The notes under the pieces: model-generated | The model's database searches: none | What the model saw: the letters and a program-made list of their open reading frames with translations, nothing else | Told to the model about the DNA's origin: nothing | From: Paenibacillus sp. 453mf | GTDB taxonomy: Bacteria; Bacillota; Bacilli; Paenibacillales; Paenibacillaceae | NCBI RefSeq assembly: GCF_900116105.1 | Contig: NZ_FPAC01000002.1 | Span: 1 to 64,000 of the forward strand | Reading direction: 5' to 3' | Length of the DNA: 64,000 nt | Program-made: the position numbers and the translations under genes | In this document: in pieces, positions 34,502 to 46,710 of the stretch | Layout of the letters: each line of letters begins with the position of its first letter | Position numbering within the stretch: position 1 is the first letter of the stretch

Positions 34502-35296
34502 ATGGCTGATAGACGGAAAATACTCATCACAGGTGCCGCGGGTAGGATCGGAAGCTGTCTTGCCCAAGGCTTACAGGCGACAGAGGCATATGACATTATT
34601 GCGGCAGATCTGAATGCGAATGATGCACAGGGCATTAAACCGCTGGATGTCACAAATGCGGAACAGCTGCTTGCTCTTACGGAAGGCGTTGACACCGTGC
34701 TTCATATTGCATGGGCGAAGGATGAAGAAGACTTCCTGGGCAAAGTGCTGCCGATCAATGTAACAGGGGCCTATCATTTATATGAAGCAGCACGCAAGCA
34801 AGGAGTGAGACGCATTATTTTCGCAAGCTCAAACCATGCGACTGGCTTCTATAAAGTGGAGGAAAAAGTAGAGGTGACAGATCCTTACCGCCCAGACAGC
34901 TTCTATGGATTAAGCAAGTGCTATATAGAGCTGCTCGGGAGATTGTATGCAGATCGGCATGGGATATCCTCCATCAATATCCGAATCGGCAATTTCCCAG
35001 GTGATGACCGTCCGCATTCGGCAAGAGCCGCCCATATTTGGATTTCAGAGCGGGATATGGTGCAGCTGGCTGAGAAATGCATCGAGGCCTCGGATGATCA
35101 TAAGTTTCTATGCTTGTACGGGACTTCGGCCAATACCGACAATTACTACGATATCGGATATTTGGAATCGCAGATCGGGTACAAGCCTCAGGACGATGCT
35201 GCCGACTTGCTTGAAGAAGCCAAAAGGAAAGGGGTCCGGATTAAGGAAGACGAGACAGATTACCAGGGTGGAGGAATGACGGGAGCAGCGCATTAG
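34502..35296 (+). CDS. NAD-dependent epimerase/dehydratase, uronate-dehydrogenase-like SDR
   Basis: 264 residues. Rossmann motif ITGAAGRIGSCLAQGL (residues about 9-24), active-site YGLSK (YxxxK), and SSNHATGFY, a block shared with uronate dehydrogenases. Extended SDR enzymes of this group oxidise hexuronic acids or epimerise sugar derivatives with NAD in the cytoplasm. The pectin hydrolase at 62 kb would make a uronate substrate sensible, but the link is only suggestive. Start ATG has GGAAGGAA 2 bp upstream of the adjoining spacer; monocistronic with its own terminator. Confidence 0.82.
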   Translation: MADRRKILITGAAGRIGSCLAQGLQATEAYDIIAADLNANDAQGIKPLDVTNAEQLLALTEGVDTVLHIAWAKDEEDFLGKVLPINVTGAYHLYEAARKQGVRRIIFASSNHATGFYKVEEKVEVTDPYRPDSFYGLSKCYIELLGRLYADRHGISSINIRIGNFPGDDRPHSARAAHIWISERDMVQLAEKCIEASDDHKFLCLYGTSANTDNYYDIGYLESQIGYKPQDDAADLLEEAKRKGVRIKEDETDYQGGGMTGAAH

Positions 35297-35338
35297 GTGT
35301 GGAAATTCTGACGATGAAAGATAGGAATAAGTGCGATG

Positions 35339-35382
35339 AGCTAAGAAGGTATTTGCAAGAAATATCATCTTAGCTTATTTTA
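35339..35382 (+). terminator. Probable intrinsic terminator
   Basis: AGCTAAGA / TCTTAGCT stem with a 21-nt loop, followed by TATTTTATTT. Confidence 0.65.
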
Positions 35383-35464
35383 TTTGCATACATAGAAGCC
35401 GGTTCGTTCTTGATTAAGGTTGTTTGTATAAGCCATCATCTATACAATATATAAAACAAATGAA

Positions 35465-35478
35465 CGGAAGCGTTTCAT
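35465..35478 (+). promoter_or_regulatory. cre-like site upstream of the YesN-type regulator
   Basis: CGGAAGCGTTTCAT matches 12 of 14 positions of the CcpA consensus TGRAARCGYTTNCW, about 100 bp before the start. Weak on its own, but a full-match site lies upstream of the binding-protein gene of the same system. Confidence 0.4.
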
Positions 35479-35576
35479 TAACTATTTTCTGCAGATTTAA
35501 GATACCCATGTCCCTACTTTGGGCGCCTGGCGAGATTAGTTGGGCTTTTTTTGTATTCAAGAGGAGGTATGAAATA

Positions 35577-37133
35577 TTGAAATCCATATGCAAAGTGATG
35601 ATCGTTGATGATGAGATGCTGGTAAGGCAGGGCATTAAGCATCTAATGAACTGGGAACAGGCCGGATTTCGAATTGTAGGCGAAGCTGCGAACGGACTTG
35701 AGGCACTTGATCTTGTGGAAGAGGTTAAACCTCATATCATTCTGACCGATATCGTGATGCCCATCATGGATGGCGAGAAATTCGTGAAAATTGTGAAGGA
35801 ACGGCATCCAAGGATTGAAGTTATCGTTCTCAGCAGCTTTAGTGAATTCGAGTACGTCAGGTCCACCTTCCAAAGCGGTGTAGCTGATTATATATTGAAA
35901 CCAAAGCTGGAAGCCGATTATTTGCTCAGCATTCTGAATAAAACGGCAGCCCAAATCGTGGAGTTACAGGAAACTGCAGTAGAAGAACCAGCTGAGGAGA
36001 GGTACATTGAACAGGCAGCGGAGAAGCTGATTGCAGGCTATGAAGCCGAGCTTCAGCCAGGAATGCTGGATACCGTCCTGCCGGGGGACAGCTATGTCCT
36101 CTTCGGCATGGATATGAAGCACATCGCAATGCAGGAAGTGAGATCTAGCTTGATTCAGACCGTAGAAACGATGATCTCACAGGTTACAGATACGGTAAGC
36201 ATTCATCTGAATATGAAGGACCAGGCTCTTTATTTAATGAATATGGACTCTGGGGTTTGGAACAGCCTCATTATGGAAGTAAGAGAAAGGATAGGGCAGC
36301 TGCCGCCGGAAAAAAAATCAGGGGTGCACTTTGTTTTGACTGATCGTTTTACGGATTTTTACCAGTTAGGAGAGGTGTATCAGAATCAGTTCTTGTCGCT
36401 TGCGCGGTATTCCTTCTATCTGCCGGATATGCATTTTATCTTTGGCGGGGATCTGCCGGACTTGCCTCAGGTGGCAGCAGACCTCGACATGGGGGAGCTG
36501 ACAGAGCAGCTGAAGCGGAAGCAGTTTCAGAGAGGCTTTGCCGGATTTCTGGAGCACATTCATCTTAAATCTATGGATTACCGAACGGATACTTTCGAGT
36601 TCAAGGCCTATCTAGGCAATTTTATTTTTAATGTGACGAGCACACTTGGAAAAATGAAATATGATACAGAGCGGCTGGAGCAGAGCAAATATGAGTTCTT
36701 CCGCAGAATTGATGAGGCGAGATATGCCCGGGATGCGATCCAACGGATTGTTGATTTCATTCATGAAGCCGAGCAGGTAATCGGCGAAACCAACACTGCG
36801 GTAAATCCGAATATGGCGATGCTGCTGAGCTATATTCAGGAGCATTTCAGGGAGTCAGTTACTCTAACCGAGGTAGCCAAACAATTTCATTTCAACCCAT
36901 CCTACTTGTCGAGCTATTTCTCGGCTCATAATAACGAGGGGTTCAGCGAGTATCTGAACAAGATCCGTGTTCAAAAAGCGATGGAGCTGCTTACTTCAAC
37001 AGAGGAGTCAATCTCTGAGATCAGCGCAAGTGTCGGGTATTCGGATCAGAGCTATTTCACCAAAGTGTTCAAGAAGCTTACGGGTTTATCACCAAGCACC
37101 TATCGCAGAGAGCAATTTGCAAAAGAGGAATGA
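35577..37133 (+). CDS. YesN-type response regulator, receiver plus AraC HTH
   Basis: About 518 residues, typical of YesN. The receiver domain begins KVMIVDDEMLVRQGIKHLM, and the phospho-acceptor Asp lies in HIILTDIVMPIMDG. A long linker domain follows. The C-terminal AraC double helix-turn-helix reads LTEVAKQFHFNPSYLSSYFS and SASVGYSDQSYFTKVFKKLT. Start TTG 35577 is set by AAGAGGAGGT 8 bp upstream. It is followed at once by its sensor kinase and probably activates the sugar transporter and beta-galactosidase genes downstream. Confidence 0.92.
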   Translation: MKSICKVMIVDDEMLVRQGIKHLMNWEQAGFRIVGEAANGLEALDLVEEVKPHIILTDIVMPIMDGEKFVKIVKERHPRIEVIVLSSFSEFEYVRSTFQSGVADYILKPKLEADYLLSILNKTAAQIVELQETAVEEPAEERYIEQAAEKLIAGYEAELQPGMLDTVLPGDSYVLFGMDMKHIAMQEVRSSLIQTVETMISQVTDTVSIHLNMKDQALYLMNMDSGVWNSLIMEVRERIGQLPPEKKSGVHFVLTDRFTDFYQLGEVYQNQFLSLARYSFYLPDMHFIFGGDLPDLPQVAADLDMGELTEQLKRKQFQRGFAGFLEHIHLKSMDYRTDTFEFKAYLGNFIFNVTSTLGKMKYDTERLEQSKYEFFRRIDEARYARDAIQRIVDFIHEAEQVIGETNTAVNPNMAMLLSYIQEHFRESVTLTEVAKQFHFNPSYLSSYFSAHNNEGFSEYLNKIRVQKAMELLTSTEESISEISASVGYSDQSYFTKVFKKLTGLSPSTYRREQFAKEE

Positions 37134-37138
37134 GATAT

Positions 37139-38941
37139 ATGAGAATGTTCAATAATCAAAGCTTGTTTGTCAAACTGTTCCTCGTTACATTAATCAGTCT
37201 TATTACGGTATCTGTACTCACACTGGCAATAACGATCCGGATGTCGGAGCAGGTCTTCCTGCAAACCTTCAGCATCACGAATACGAAGCTGCTGAATCAG
37301 ATGAAATCGAATCTTGAATCCTATAACGGAGCGGTGGCTACTACTACGAACTTGGTTAGTCAGAGCGGAACCATACGCAACTATTTGACGAGCGGAGATA
37401 CGGATTCCGTATCTCTGGCGATGCAGACATACAATATGACCCAGCGAATGAAGACCATCAGCTCTAATCTGAGTGCTTATGAAGTCAGTATTATGATACT
37501 AGGCGCCAATGGGCGCAGCTACACGACAGATCCGTGGTACTGGTCCGGAACAGCAGCTGAGCTTGCGGATCATCCGATCACAGAGAGAACCATTCGTAAT
37601 CCTCACAAGATCGTGTATCAGCTCTACCATGATGACAGTCAGTCAGGTACATGGAAAGAGCCTGTGCTGATTGCTTCCAAAGCGCTGTATCATCATGGCT
37701 CGGATGAAATTTACGGAACCATATATGTCATGATCAGAGACAGCATGTTCAAACCTTTCTATGCCAATTTCACGAGTGACGGAAATGATGTGCTCCTGAT
37801 GAATGATGAAGGAATGGTAATCTCCAGCAATCAGCAGGAACTGATTGGAATGACAGATAAAACCCTGCTGAACAAAGTAGTCGCTGACCAGCGAAGTGGA
37901 GAGTTGGGGAAGAATGCCGATCTGCTGGGTGATGACCGCATCTTGTTCTCCGAGTACTTACCTGAGTTCGACTTCTATCTGGTCAACCTGATCGATAAGG
38001 ATGCTGCTATCGGACAGTTGGTTAACGTAAGAGCGCTGACACTGACCACCCTTGGTATTGTGGGAATAACTCTTATTATCGTGTACTTTATGACTAGAAA
38101 AATGACAAGATCTCTGCGAGGGCTGATTCATCAGATGTCAGGTATCCCAACGAAAGGATTCAGCAATTATGTCGATATCTCGACAAGCAGCCGGGAGGCT
38201 CAGGAGCTCGGAAATGCGTTCAATTTTATGCTGGACGAGCTGAATGACTACGTAGACAGACTTGTTAAGACCGAGAAGCAGCAGCGTAATGCAGAGCTTG
38301 CAGCACTGCAGATGCAGATCAATCCTCACTTCCTTTACAACACACTTGCGTCAATTAAATTTCTGGTTCAGCAAGGAGACCGTGAACGGGCAGCAGAGAC
38401 GATTAACTCCTTAATTACCCTGCTGCAAAATACGGTAAGCGATGTGGAATCGACCATTCCCGTGAGGCAGGAAATAGAGACACTGAAAAACTACGTGTAT
38501 ATTAACCATGTTCGCTATGGAGACAAAATTCGTGTGAACTATTTCATAGAGCCCGGTGTCATGGATTATGAGGTTCCTAAACTCATTATTCAGCCATTTA
38601 TCGAAAATGCATTTTTCCATGCTTTTAATCACAAAGGGGAAGGAAGCATCATCATTATGATTTCCTGTCAGCATGAACAGCTGATCTGTGAGGTCGTTGA
38701 TAACGGAGACGGAATGGATATGGAATTAGATCGTCATAACAAAGCGGGTGAGGAGACCAAGCTTCCGCAGACAAAGCGGAATCGCAAGCTGTTCTCTGGG
38801 ATCGGTATTAAAAATGTGGATGAGCGGATTAAAATCATGTACGGGGAAGACTATGGTGTCCAAATTACAAGCAAGCCCGGTGAAGGAACCAAGGTGAAAA
38901 TCAGTCTGCCGCTAATTCAATCCAACAAGGACAATTCATAA
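37139..38941 (+). CDS. YesM-type sensor histidine kinase
   Basis: About 600 residues. TM1 (about 12-35), an extracellular dCache-like sensor of about 250 residues, TM2 (LTLTTLGIVGITLIIVYFMT), HAMP, then the His_kinase domain with LQMQINPHFLYNTLASIKFL (phospho-acceptor His) and an HATPase domain with NAFFHAF, DNGDGM and GIGIKNVDERI. Membrane sensor for an extracellular sugar, partner of the YesN protein encoded 5 bp upstream. ATG 37139 has AGAGGA at 9 bp; ATG 37130 overlaps the preceding stop and is less likely. Confidence 0.92.
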   Translation: MRMFNNQSLFVKLFLVTLISLITVSVLTLAITIRMSEQVFLQTFSITNTKLLNQMKSNLESYNGAVATTTNLVSQSGTIRNYLTSGDTDSVSLAMQTYNMTQRMKTISSNLSAYEVSIMILGANGRSYTTDPWYWSGTAAELADHPITERTIRNPHKIVYQLYHDDSQSGTWKEPVLIASKALYHHGSDEIYGTIYVMIRDSMFKPFYANFTSDGNDVLLMNDEGMVISSNQQELIGMTDKTLLNKVVADQRSGELGKNADLLGDDRILFSEYLPEFDFYLVNLIDKDAAIGQLVNVRALTLTTLGIVGITLIIVYFMTRKMTRSLRGLIHQMSGIPTKGFSNYVDISTSSREAQELGNAFNFMLDELNDYVDRLVKTEKQQRNAELAALQMQINPHFLYNTLASIKFLVQQGDRERAAETINSLITLLQNTVSDVESTIPVRQEIETLKNYVYINHVRYGDKIRVNYFIEPGVMDYEVPKLIIQPFIENAFFHAFNHKGEGSIIIMISCQHEQLICEVVDNGDGMDMELDRHNKAGEETKLPQTKRNRKLFSGIGIKNVDERIKIMYGEDYGVQITSKPGEGTKVKISLPLIQSNKDNS

Positions 38942-39258
38942 GGCTCAGGATTATACCGTGACTGCCAAAGTGATGAAAATAATTCTAAACTACAGGTTAT
39001 GAGTACATGTAGTCATAAAAATATTGCAAAAAGCTAAAGATATTACCTGACAATGACTCTTGTACTCTTGCCAACACCCAATAAAAGAACAAAAGCTTGC
39101 AAAGATAGTTCTAAAGAAAACGCATACAAGAGTGATAAGATGGGAGTATAGTAAGAGTAAACGCTTCCATCTTTTATTTTTTCAGATTTTGCATCAAGCC
39201 GAGGCGCATGTCCCGGACATAGAACATCTCATTTACAAGCCTTGAGGGGGTTATGATT
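38942..39258 (+). promoter_or_regulatory. Upstream region of the sugar-binding protein gene
   Basis: 317 bp without a gene. It contains the inverted repeat ACTCTTGTA (39056-39064) and TACAAGAGT (39125-39133), a TATAGT -10-like box at 39147-39152, and a consensus cre site right after it. This fits a promoter activated by the two-component system and repressed by CcpA; the role of the inverted repeat is a guess. Confidence 0.5.
39156..39169 (-). promoter_or_regulatory. cre site (CcpA operator)
   Basis: On the minus strand TGGAAGCGTTTACT matches all 14 positions of the consensus TGRAARCGYTTNCW. It lies just downstream of a TATAGT -10-like box and about 90 bp before the binding-protein gene, a position expected for carbon catabolite repression. 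Confidence 0.7.
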
Positions 39259-40545
39259 TTGAAAAAATTATTGTCTGTAATGCTGGCGAGTAGCGTACTG
39301 TTGACCGCTTGTGGCGGCGGTGGAGGAGAATCCGGATCAGGGGACAGCGCAGATACGAACGAAATTACCGTATGGGCCTGGGACCCGGCATTTAATATTG
39401 CGGCAATGAACAAAGCAAAAGAAGCGTATGCTGAGGTTAATCCAGACGTGACGGTCAACATCGTGGAGAACGCACAAAATGACATTGTACAGAAGCTGAA
39501 CACGGGACTTAACTCTGGATCTACAAGAGGTCTTCCGAATATCGTATTGATTGAGGATTACAGAGCACAAAGCTTCCTGCAATCCTACCCGGATGCTTTC
39601 TATGAATTAACCGATGTGATCAATGCTGAGGACTTCGCAGATTATAAGATTGGTCCAACGAGTGTAGACGGCAAGCAATATGGTGTACCGTTTGACTCTG
39701 GTGTCACCGGCATGTATGTCAGAACGGATTATCTGGAGCAGGCAGGCTATACGCTTGAGGATCTGCAGGATATCGATTGGAAGCAGTACATTGAGATCGG
39801 TAAAGACGTAAAAGAGAAGACAGGCAAAGCGATGTTGACTCAAGACCCTAACGATCTGGGTATCATCCGTATGATGATCCAATCCGCTGGCAGCTGGTAT
39901 ACAGCTGAAGATGGTTCAACACCAACGATCGCTGATAACGAAGCGATGAAGTCGGCGTTCGAGATCTACAAAGAAATGATGGATTCTGGTATCGTCAAAG
40001 TCAACTCGGACTGGAGCCAATTCGTCGGTGCATTCAACAGTGGTGAAATTGCAACCGTTCCTACAGGAAACTGGATTACACCATCCATCAAAGCCGAGGC
40101 ATCTCAGTCTGGCCAATGGGCAGTAGCTTCACTTCCTACGCTTCCTGGTGTTGAAGGTTCTGTGCATGCATCCAATCTTGGAGGAAGCTCCTGGTATGTT
40201 ATGAATGTGGATGGCAAAGAGGCGGCCGCTGAATTCCTGAAGCAGACCTTTGGTTCTGATGTGGATCTGTATCAAACCTTGAATACAGATGTAGGTGTTA
40301 TCGGTACACTCAAAGCAGCTGCAGAAGGTGAAGCGTACAAGGCAGAGGATGAATTCTTCCAGAATCAAAAAGTCGTATCCGATTTTGCTGCTTGGACAGA
40401 ACAAATTCCGAACGTGAACTACGGTCTGAACACCTATGCAATTGAAGACATTCTCGTAGTAGCGATGCAGAGCTACCTTGGTGGACAGGATCTGGATACC
40501 GTTCTGGGTGATGCTCAGTCTCAAGCGGAAACGCAAATTCGCTAA
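39259..40545 (+). CDS. Sugar ABC transporter substrate-binding lipoprotein (galactoside-type context)
   Basis: About 428 residues, SBP_bac_1 family. Lipobox LLTAC with Cys at residue 18, followed by a Gly/Ser linker, ITVWAWDPAFNIAAMNKAKE and GVPFDSGVTGMYVRTDYLEQ. I choose TTG 39259, which has GAGGGGG 8 bp upstream; an ATG at 39253 is too close. With two permeases and a GH2 beta-galactosidase downstream, the ligand is probably a galactoside or galacto-oligosaccharide, as for GanS/GanO-like systems. Confidence 0.9.
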   Translation: MKKLLSVMLASSVLLTACGGGGGESGSGDSADTNEITVWAWDPAFNIAAMNKAKEAYAEVNPDVTVNIVENAQNDIVQKLNTGLNSGSTRGLPNIVLIEDYRAQSFLQSYPDAFYELTDVINAEDFADYKIGPTSVDGKQYGVPFDSGVTGMYVRTDYLEQAGYTLEDLQDIDWKQYIEIGKDVKEKTGKAMLTQDPNDLGIIRMMIQSAGSWYTAEDGSTPTIADNEAMKSAFEIYKEMMDSGIVKVNSDWSQFVGAFNSGEIATVPTGNWITPSIKAEASQSGQWAVASLPTLPGVEGSVHASNLGGSSWYVMNVDGKEAAAEFLKQTFGSDVDLYQTLNTDVGVIGTLKAAAEGEAYKAEDEFFQNQKVVSDFAAWTEQIPNVNYGLNTYAIEDILVVAMQSYLGGQDLDTVLGDAQSQAETQIR

Positions 40546-40561
40546 TCTTAGAATAACAACA

Positions 40562-40628
40562 AACCCTTGCTCTTTACGCTGCTTCTTAAGAGGATTGCTC
40601 TTTTGAGGAGAAGGGGCAAGGGTTTTCT
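40562..40628 (+). terminator. Intra-operon hairpin after the binding-protein gene
   Basis: AACCCTTGC (40562-40570) pairs with GCAAGGGTT (40616-40624), then TTTC. Probably a partial terminator or 3' stabiliser that raises binding-protein mRNA over permease mRNA. Confidence 0.6.
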
Positions 40629-40685
40629 AAAGAACAGAATAGATTAGATAAATAGAAGCTTAGTTATGGAAGGAAGTGGAGTGGC

Positions 40686-41594
40686 GTGAAACCTGCGAAG
40701 TTGACCTCAGGCCGCAAAAGTTTAGTCAGTTACAATCGCACGAATTTAGCGGGCTGGTTCTTTATATTGATACCGGTTCTGGCAATCAGTATTTTCTATT
40801 TCTATCCGATGATTCAGGCGTTGATCCTGTCGTTTAAATCCGGCCGGGGGATGAATCTGGATTTTGTCGGATTCGACAACTACATCCGGTTGTTCAGCGA
40901 TGCTAACTTCATTACAGCTGTAAAAAATACATTTATTTACTTGATCATTCAGGTTCCAGTCATGCTCGTACTGGCGATCTTTATCGCAGTCTTGCTGAAC
41001 GATGAGAATTTGAAGTTCAAAGGATTTTTTAGAACTGCAATCTTCTTGCCGACGGTAACTTCCCTCGTTGCTTATTCAGTCGTATTTAAATACATGTTCG
41101 GTGCAGACGGTATCGTCAACAAGATGCTGATGAACTTTCATCTGATCTCTGAGCCGATTCAATGGATTACAGACCCGTTCTGGGCAAAAGTAACGATCAT
41201 TATCGCCATTACATGGCGCTTTACAGGCTACAACATGATATTTTATTTATCTTCTCTGCAAAATATCGACAAATCGGTATACGAGGCTGCGAGAATTGAC
41301 GGGGCAAATGCTTTTACACAGTTCTTCAAAATTACGATTCCACTGCTCAAACCGATGATCCTGTTCACAGGAATTACCTCCACGATTGGTACACTCCAAT
41401 TGTTTGATGAGGTCGTCAATATCACGAAGGGCGGACCTGGTAATTCGACCATGTCGATCTCGCAGTATATCTATAACTTATCCTTTGAATATACGCCGGA
41501 CTTCGGCTACGCAGCAACAGTATCCTATTCCATCGTCGTTATGGTTGTACTGCTTACCATTATTCAGAACAAGATTGGAGGCGATAAAAAATGA
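40686..41594 (+). CDS. Sugar ABC transporter permease 1 (GanP/MalF-like)
   Basis: 302 residues with six predicted helices, starting with GWFFILIPVLAISIFYFYPM. EAA loop YEAARIDGANAFTQFFKITIPL near residue 198. GTG start 40686 has GGAAGTGGAG upstream. Its stop overlaps the next start (ATGA), so the permeases are translationally coupled. Confidence 0.92.
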   Translation: MKPAKLTSGRKSLVSYNRTNLAGWFFILIPVLAISIFYFYPMIQALILSFKSGRGMNLDFVGFDNYIRLFSDANFITAVKNTFIYLIIQVPVMLVLAIFIAVLLNDENLKFKGFFRTAIFLPTVTSLVAYSVVFKYMFGADGIVNKMLMNFHLISEPIQWITDPFWAKVTIIIAITWRFTGYNMIFYLSSLQNIDKSVYEAARIDGANAFTQFFKITIPLLKPMILFTGITSTIGTLQLFDEVVNITKGGPGNSTMSISQYIYNLSFEYTPDFGYAATVSYSIVVMVVLLTIIQNKIGGDKK

Positions 41595-42415
41595 TCAAGC
41601 CGAAACGCTTTTTTACGTATTTGTTCCTTATTATCGCCACCATCGTTTCCATCTTTCCGTTTATATGGATGATCGTAAGCGCAACGAACCAGTCGGTGGA
41701 CGTTACCAAGGGAACATTGCTGCCGGGGTCCCATCTTATAGAGAACGTTACGAACTTATTTAACAGTGTAGATATGTGGCAGGCGCTCTGGAATTCGGCC
41801 AAAATCTCCATCACCACAACCATTCTGTCCTTGCTCGTTGCATCGGCAGCCGGTTATGGGTTTGAGGTATACCGCAGCAAGGCCAAGGATGTCGTATTTA
41901 ACATCCTGCTTGCATCCATGATGATCCCGTTTGCTGCAATTATGGTGCCCTTGTATCAAATGTTTGCGAAGGTATCCAATATCGCACCATTCTTCGGCAT
42001 TGACACAGCGGCGGCCGTTATTCTGCCAACCTTTACAACGGCATTCCTGATCTTCTTCTTCCGTCAGAGCACGAAGATGTTTCCGAAGGATCTGCTCGAA
42101 GCAGGGCGTATGGACGGTCTAACAGAGCTTGGATTGTTCTTCCGTGTATATATGCCGACGATGAAATCCACTTATGCTGCTGCAGCCATCATTACGTTCT
42201 TGAACAGCTGGAACAACTACCTGTGGCCGCTGATCGTGCTTCAATCTCCGGAAAATATGACGGTGCCGCTTCTGATCTCGAATCTCGGATCGGGGTACGC
42301 TCCGGACTATGGACTAATCATGTCCGCGATTGTAATTACAACATTGCCGACGGCCATCGTATTCTTCTTGATGCAAAAGCATTTCGTTGCAGGAATGACG
42401 GGGTCCGTTAAATAA
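41591..42415 (+). CDS. Sugar ABC transporter permease 2 (GanQ/MalG-like)
   Basis: 274 residues with six predicted helices. EAA-type loop LEAGRMDGLTELGLFFRVYMP and the family segment FLNSWNNYLWPLIVL. Completes the importer. No ATPase gene follows, so it must use an MsmX-type ATPase encoded elsewhere, possibly the one at 26986-28098. Confidence 0.92.
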   Translation: MIKPKRFFTYLFLIIATIVSIFPFIWMIVSATNQSVDVTKGTLLPGSHLIENVTNLFNSVDMWQALWNSAKISITTTILSLLVASAAGYGFEVYRSKAKDVVFNILLASMMIPFAAIMVPLYQMFAKVSNIAPFFGIDTAAAVILPTFTTAFLIFFFRQSTKMFPKDLLEAGRMDGLTELGLFFRVYMPTMKSTYAAAAIITFLNSWNNYLWPLIVLQSPENMTVPLLISNLGSGYAPDYGLIMSAIVITTLPTAIVFFLMQKHFVAGMTGSVK

Positions 42416-42419
42416 TTAA

Positions 42420-45551
<3,132 letters not shown>

Positions 45552-45573
45552 GATAAGAAATATACAACACAAG

Positions 45574-45607
45574 AAGGAGCCTTCCATTTCAGGAGGGCTC
45601 CTTTTTT
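45574..45607 (+). terminator. Intrinsic terminator after the beta-galactosidase
   Basis: AAGGAGCCTTCC / GGAGGGCTCCTT stem with a 6-nt loop, followed by TTTTTT. Confidence 0.9.
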
Positions 45608-45683
45608 AGCAGGCTGGTTATAAGATTGCTCGATTCAAGCATGAGTTTGGTTATAGCGGTCCAAATATATCGTATTATTCCTG

Positions 45684-46577
45684 TTATTCCTCAAAAGAAA
45701 GATTGGTTGGTTCGTCGTTCATTTCGTAATCGAGCCTCAGACTCGTGGTCGGCACGCTGAGATCGACCTCCTCAAATTGAAAACCGTCTACCCACACCTT
45801 CCCTTCACCCATAAGCAAAACTCCGAACGAAATTGTGCCGCTCTCTTCAGGCACGTCGAGCACGATCGCATAATGGTTCCAGTGTGTATCGCCTGTAATA
45901 CGGCGGTCATTCATATTGTCAAACTGGAGCACGTCCTCTGAGTGGCTGTCCACACGCATCCACAGCCCGCAGTATTCTTTTACATTTTCGGTTTTGACAA
46001 ATCCGGAGAAACGCATTCTTTTTCCTTTGTATTTGTCTGCTCTAAATTGCTGCATCATCGTGGCAAAGGCCCCATCATCCATGGGAGTCTGTGCCTTTAA
46101 ATATCCAGATGTGCTTCCTTGGTGTACGGTATTCCGGTCAATGCCCATTTCATAATCCTGGGGATGGCTCCCACTGATAAACCAGCCTTTGATTGGTGAA
46201 GCAATCTGCTCATTCATTTGACCCTCTCCTTGTTCATGGTTATAGGTGTGAAGAATGAATAATTTACGATAACGGCCAGGCGGCATGCCGTAGAGCTTCT
46301 TAAATGCCCTTGTAAAAGACTCCTGGCTCTCAAAATGGCAGTGCAGTGAGATGTCGATAATGGAAGCATCGGAGTATAACAGCAGCTGGGCGGCATAACA
46401 CAGCCTTCGTCTCCGTAAATAATCGGCCACGTTCATCCCGACCTGTCTTCGGAACATGCGATGAAAGTGATAAGGCGAGAAGCTGACGTGAGCAGCGATG
46501 CTCTCGAGTGACAGCTGATCCTCCAGATGGGCTTCCATATAATCGATACTTTGTTGAATCGCGCGATGGGTACTCAA
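45684..46577 (-). CDS. AraC-family regulator with a C-terminal beta-rich domain
   Basis: 297 residues. The AraC/XylS DNA-binding domain is at the N-terminus (residues about 8-105: LSLESIAAHVSFSPYHFHRM, DISLHCHFESQESFTRAFKK). Residues about 125-297 look like a beta-sandwich carbohydrate-binding-type fold (MRFSGFVKTENVKEYCGLWM, WNHYAIVLDVPEESGTISFG, KVWVDGFQFEEV), an arrangement reversed from classical AraC. It may sense a carbohydrate in the cytoplasm. TTG start at 46577 has AAAGGAGG 8 bp upstream. Target genes are not evident. Confidence 0.85.
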   Translation of the reverse strand: MSTHRAIQQSIDYMEAHLEDQLSLESIAAHVSFSPYHFHRMFRRQVGMNVADYLRRRRLCYAAQLLLYSDASIIDISLHCHFESQESFTRAFKKLYGMPPGRYRKLFILHTYNHEQGEGQMNEQIASPIKGWFISGSHPQDYEMGIDRNTVHQGSTSGYLKAQTPMDDGAFATMMQQFRADKYKGKRMRFSGFVKTENVKEYCGLWMRVDSHSEDVLQFDNMNDRRITGDTHWNHYAIVLDVPEESGTISFGVLLMGEGKVWVDGFQFEEVDLSVPTTSLRLDYEMNDEPTNLSFEE

Positions 46578-46710
46578 GGTCAGGCCCTCCTTTGTCTACA
46601 AGGATAGCAAAACAAACAGGAGCGTTTTTGATTTTTTTTGCGCAACTTAAAAAGAAAGATTCCAAATCGATCAGGATCTTTTTTGTAATAAATTATGAAC
46701 CTACTGTTTC

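Noticed and set aside
39060..39245. 61-codon plus-strand frame before the binding-protein gene
   Set aside because: Overlaps the promoter and cre site; no ribosome binding site.
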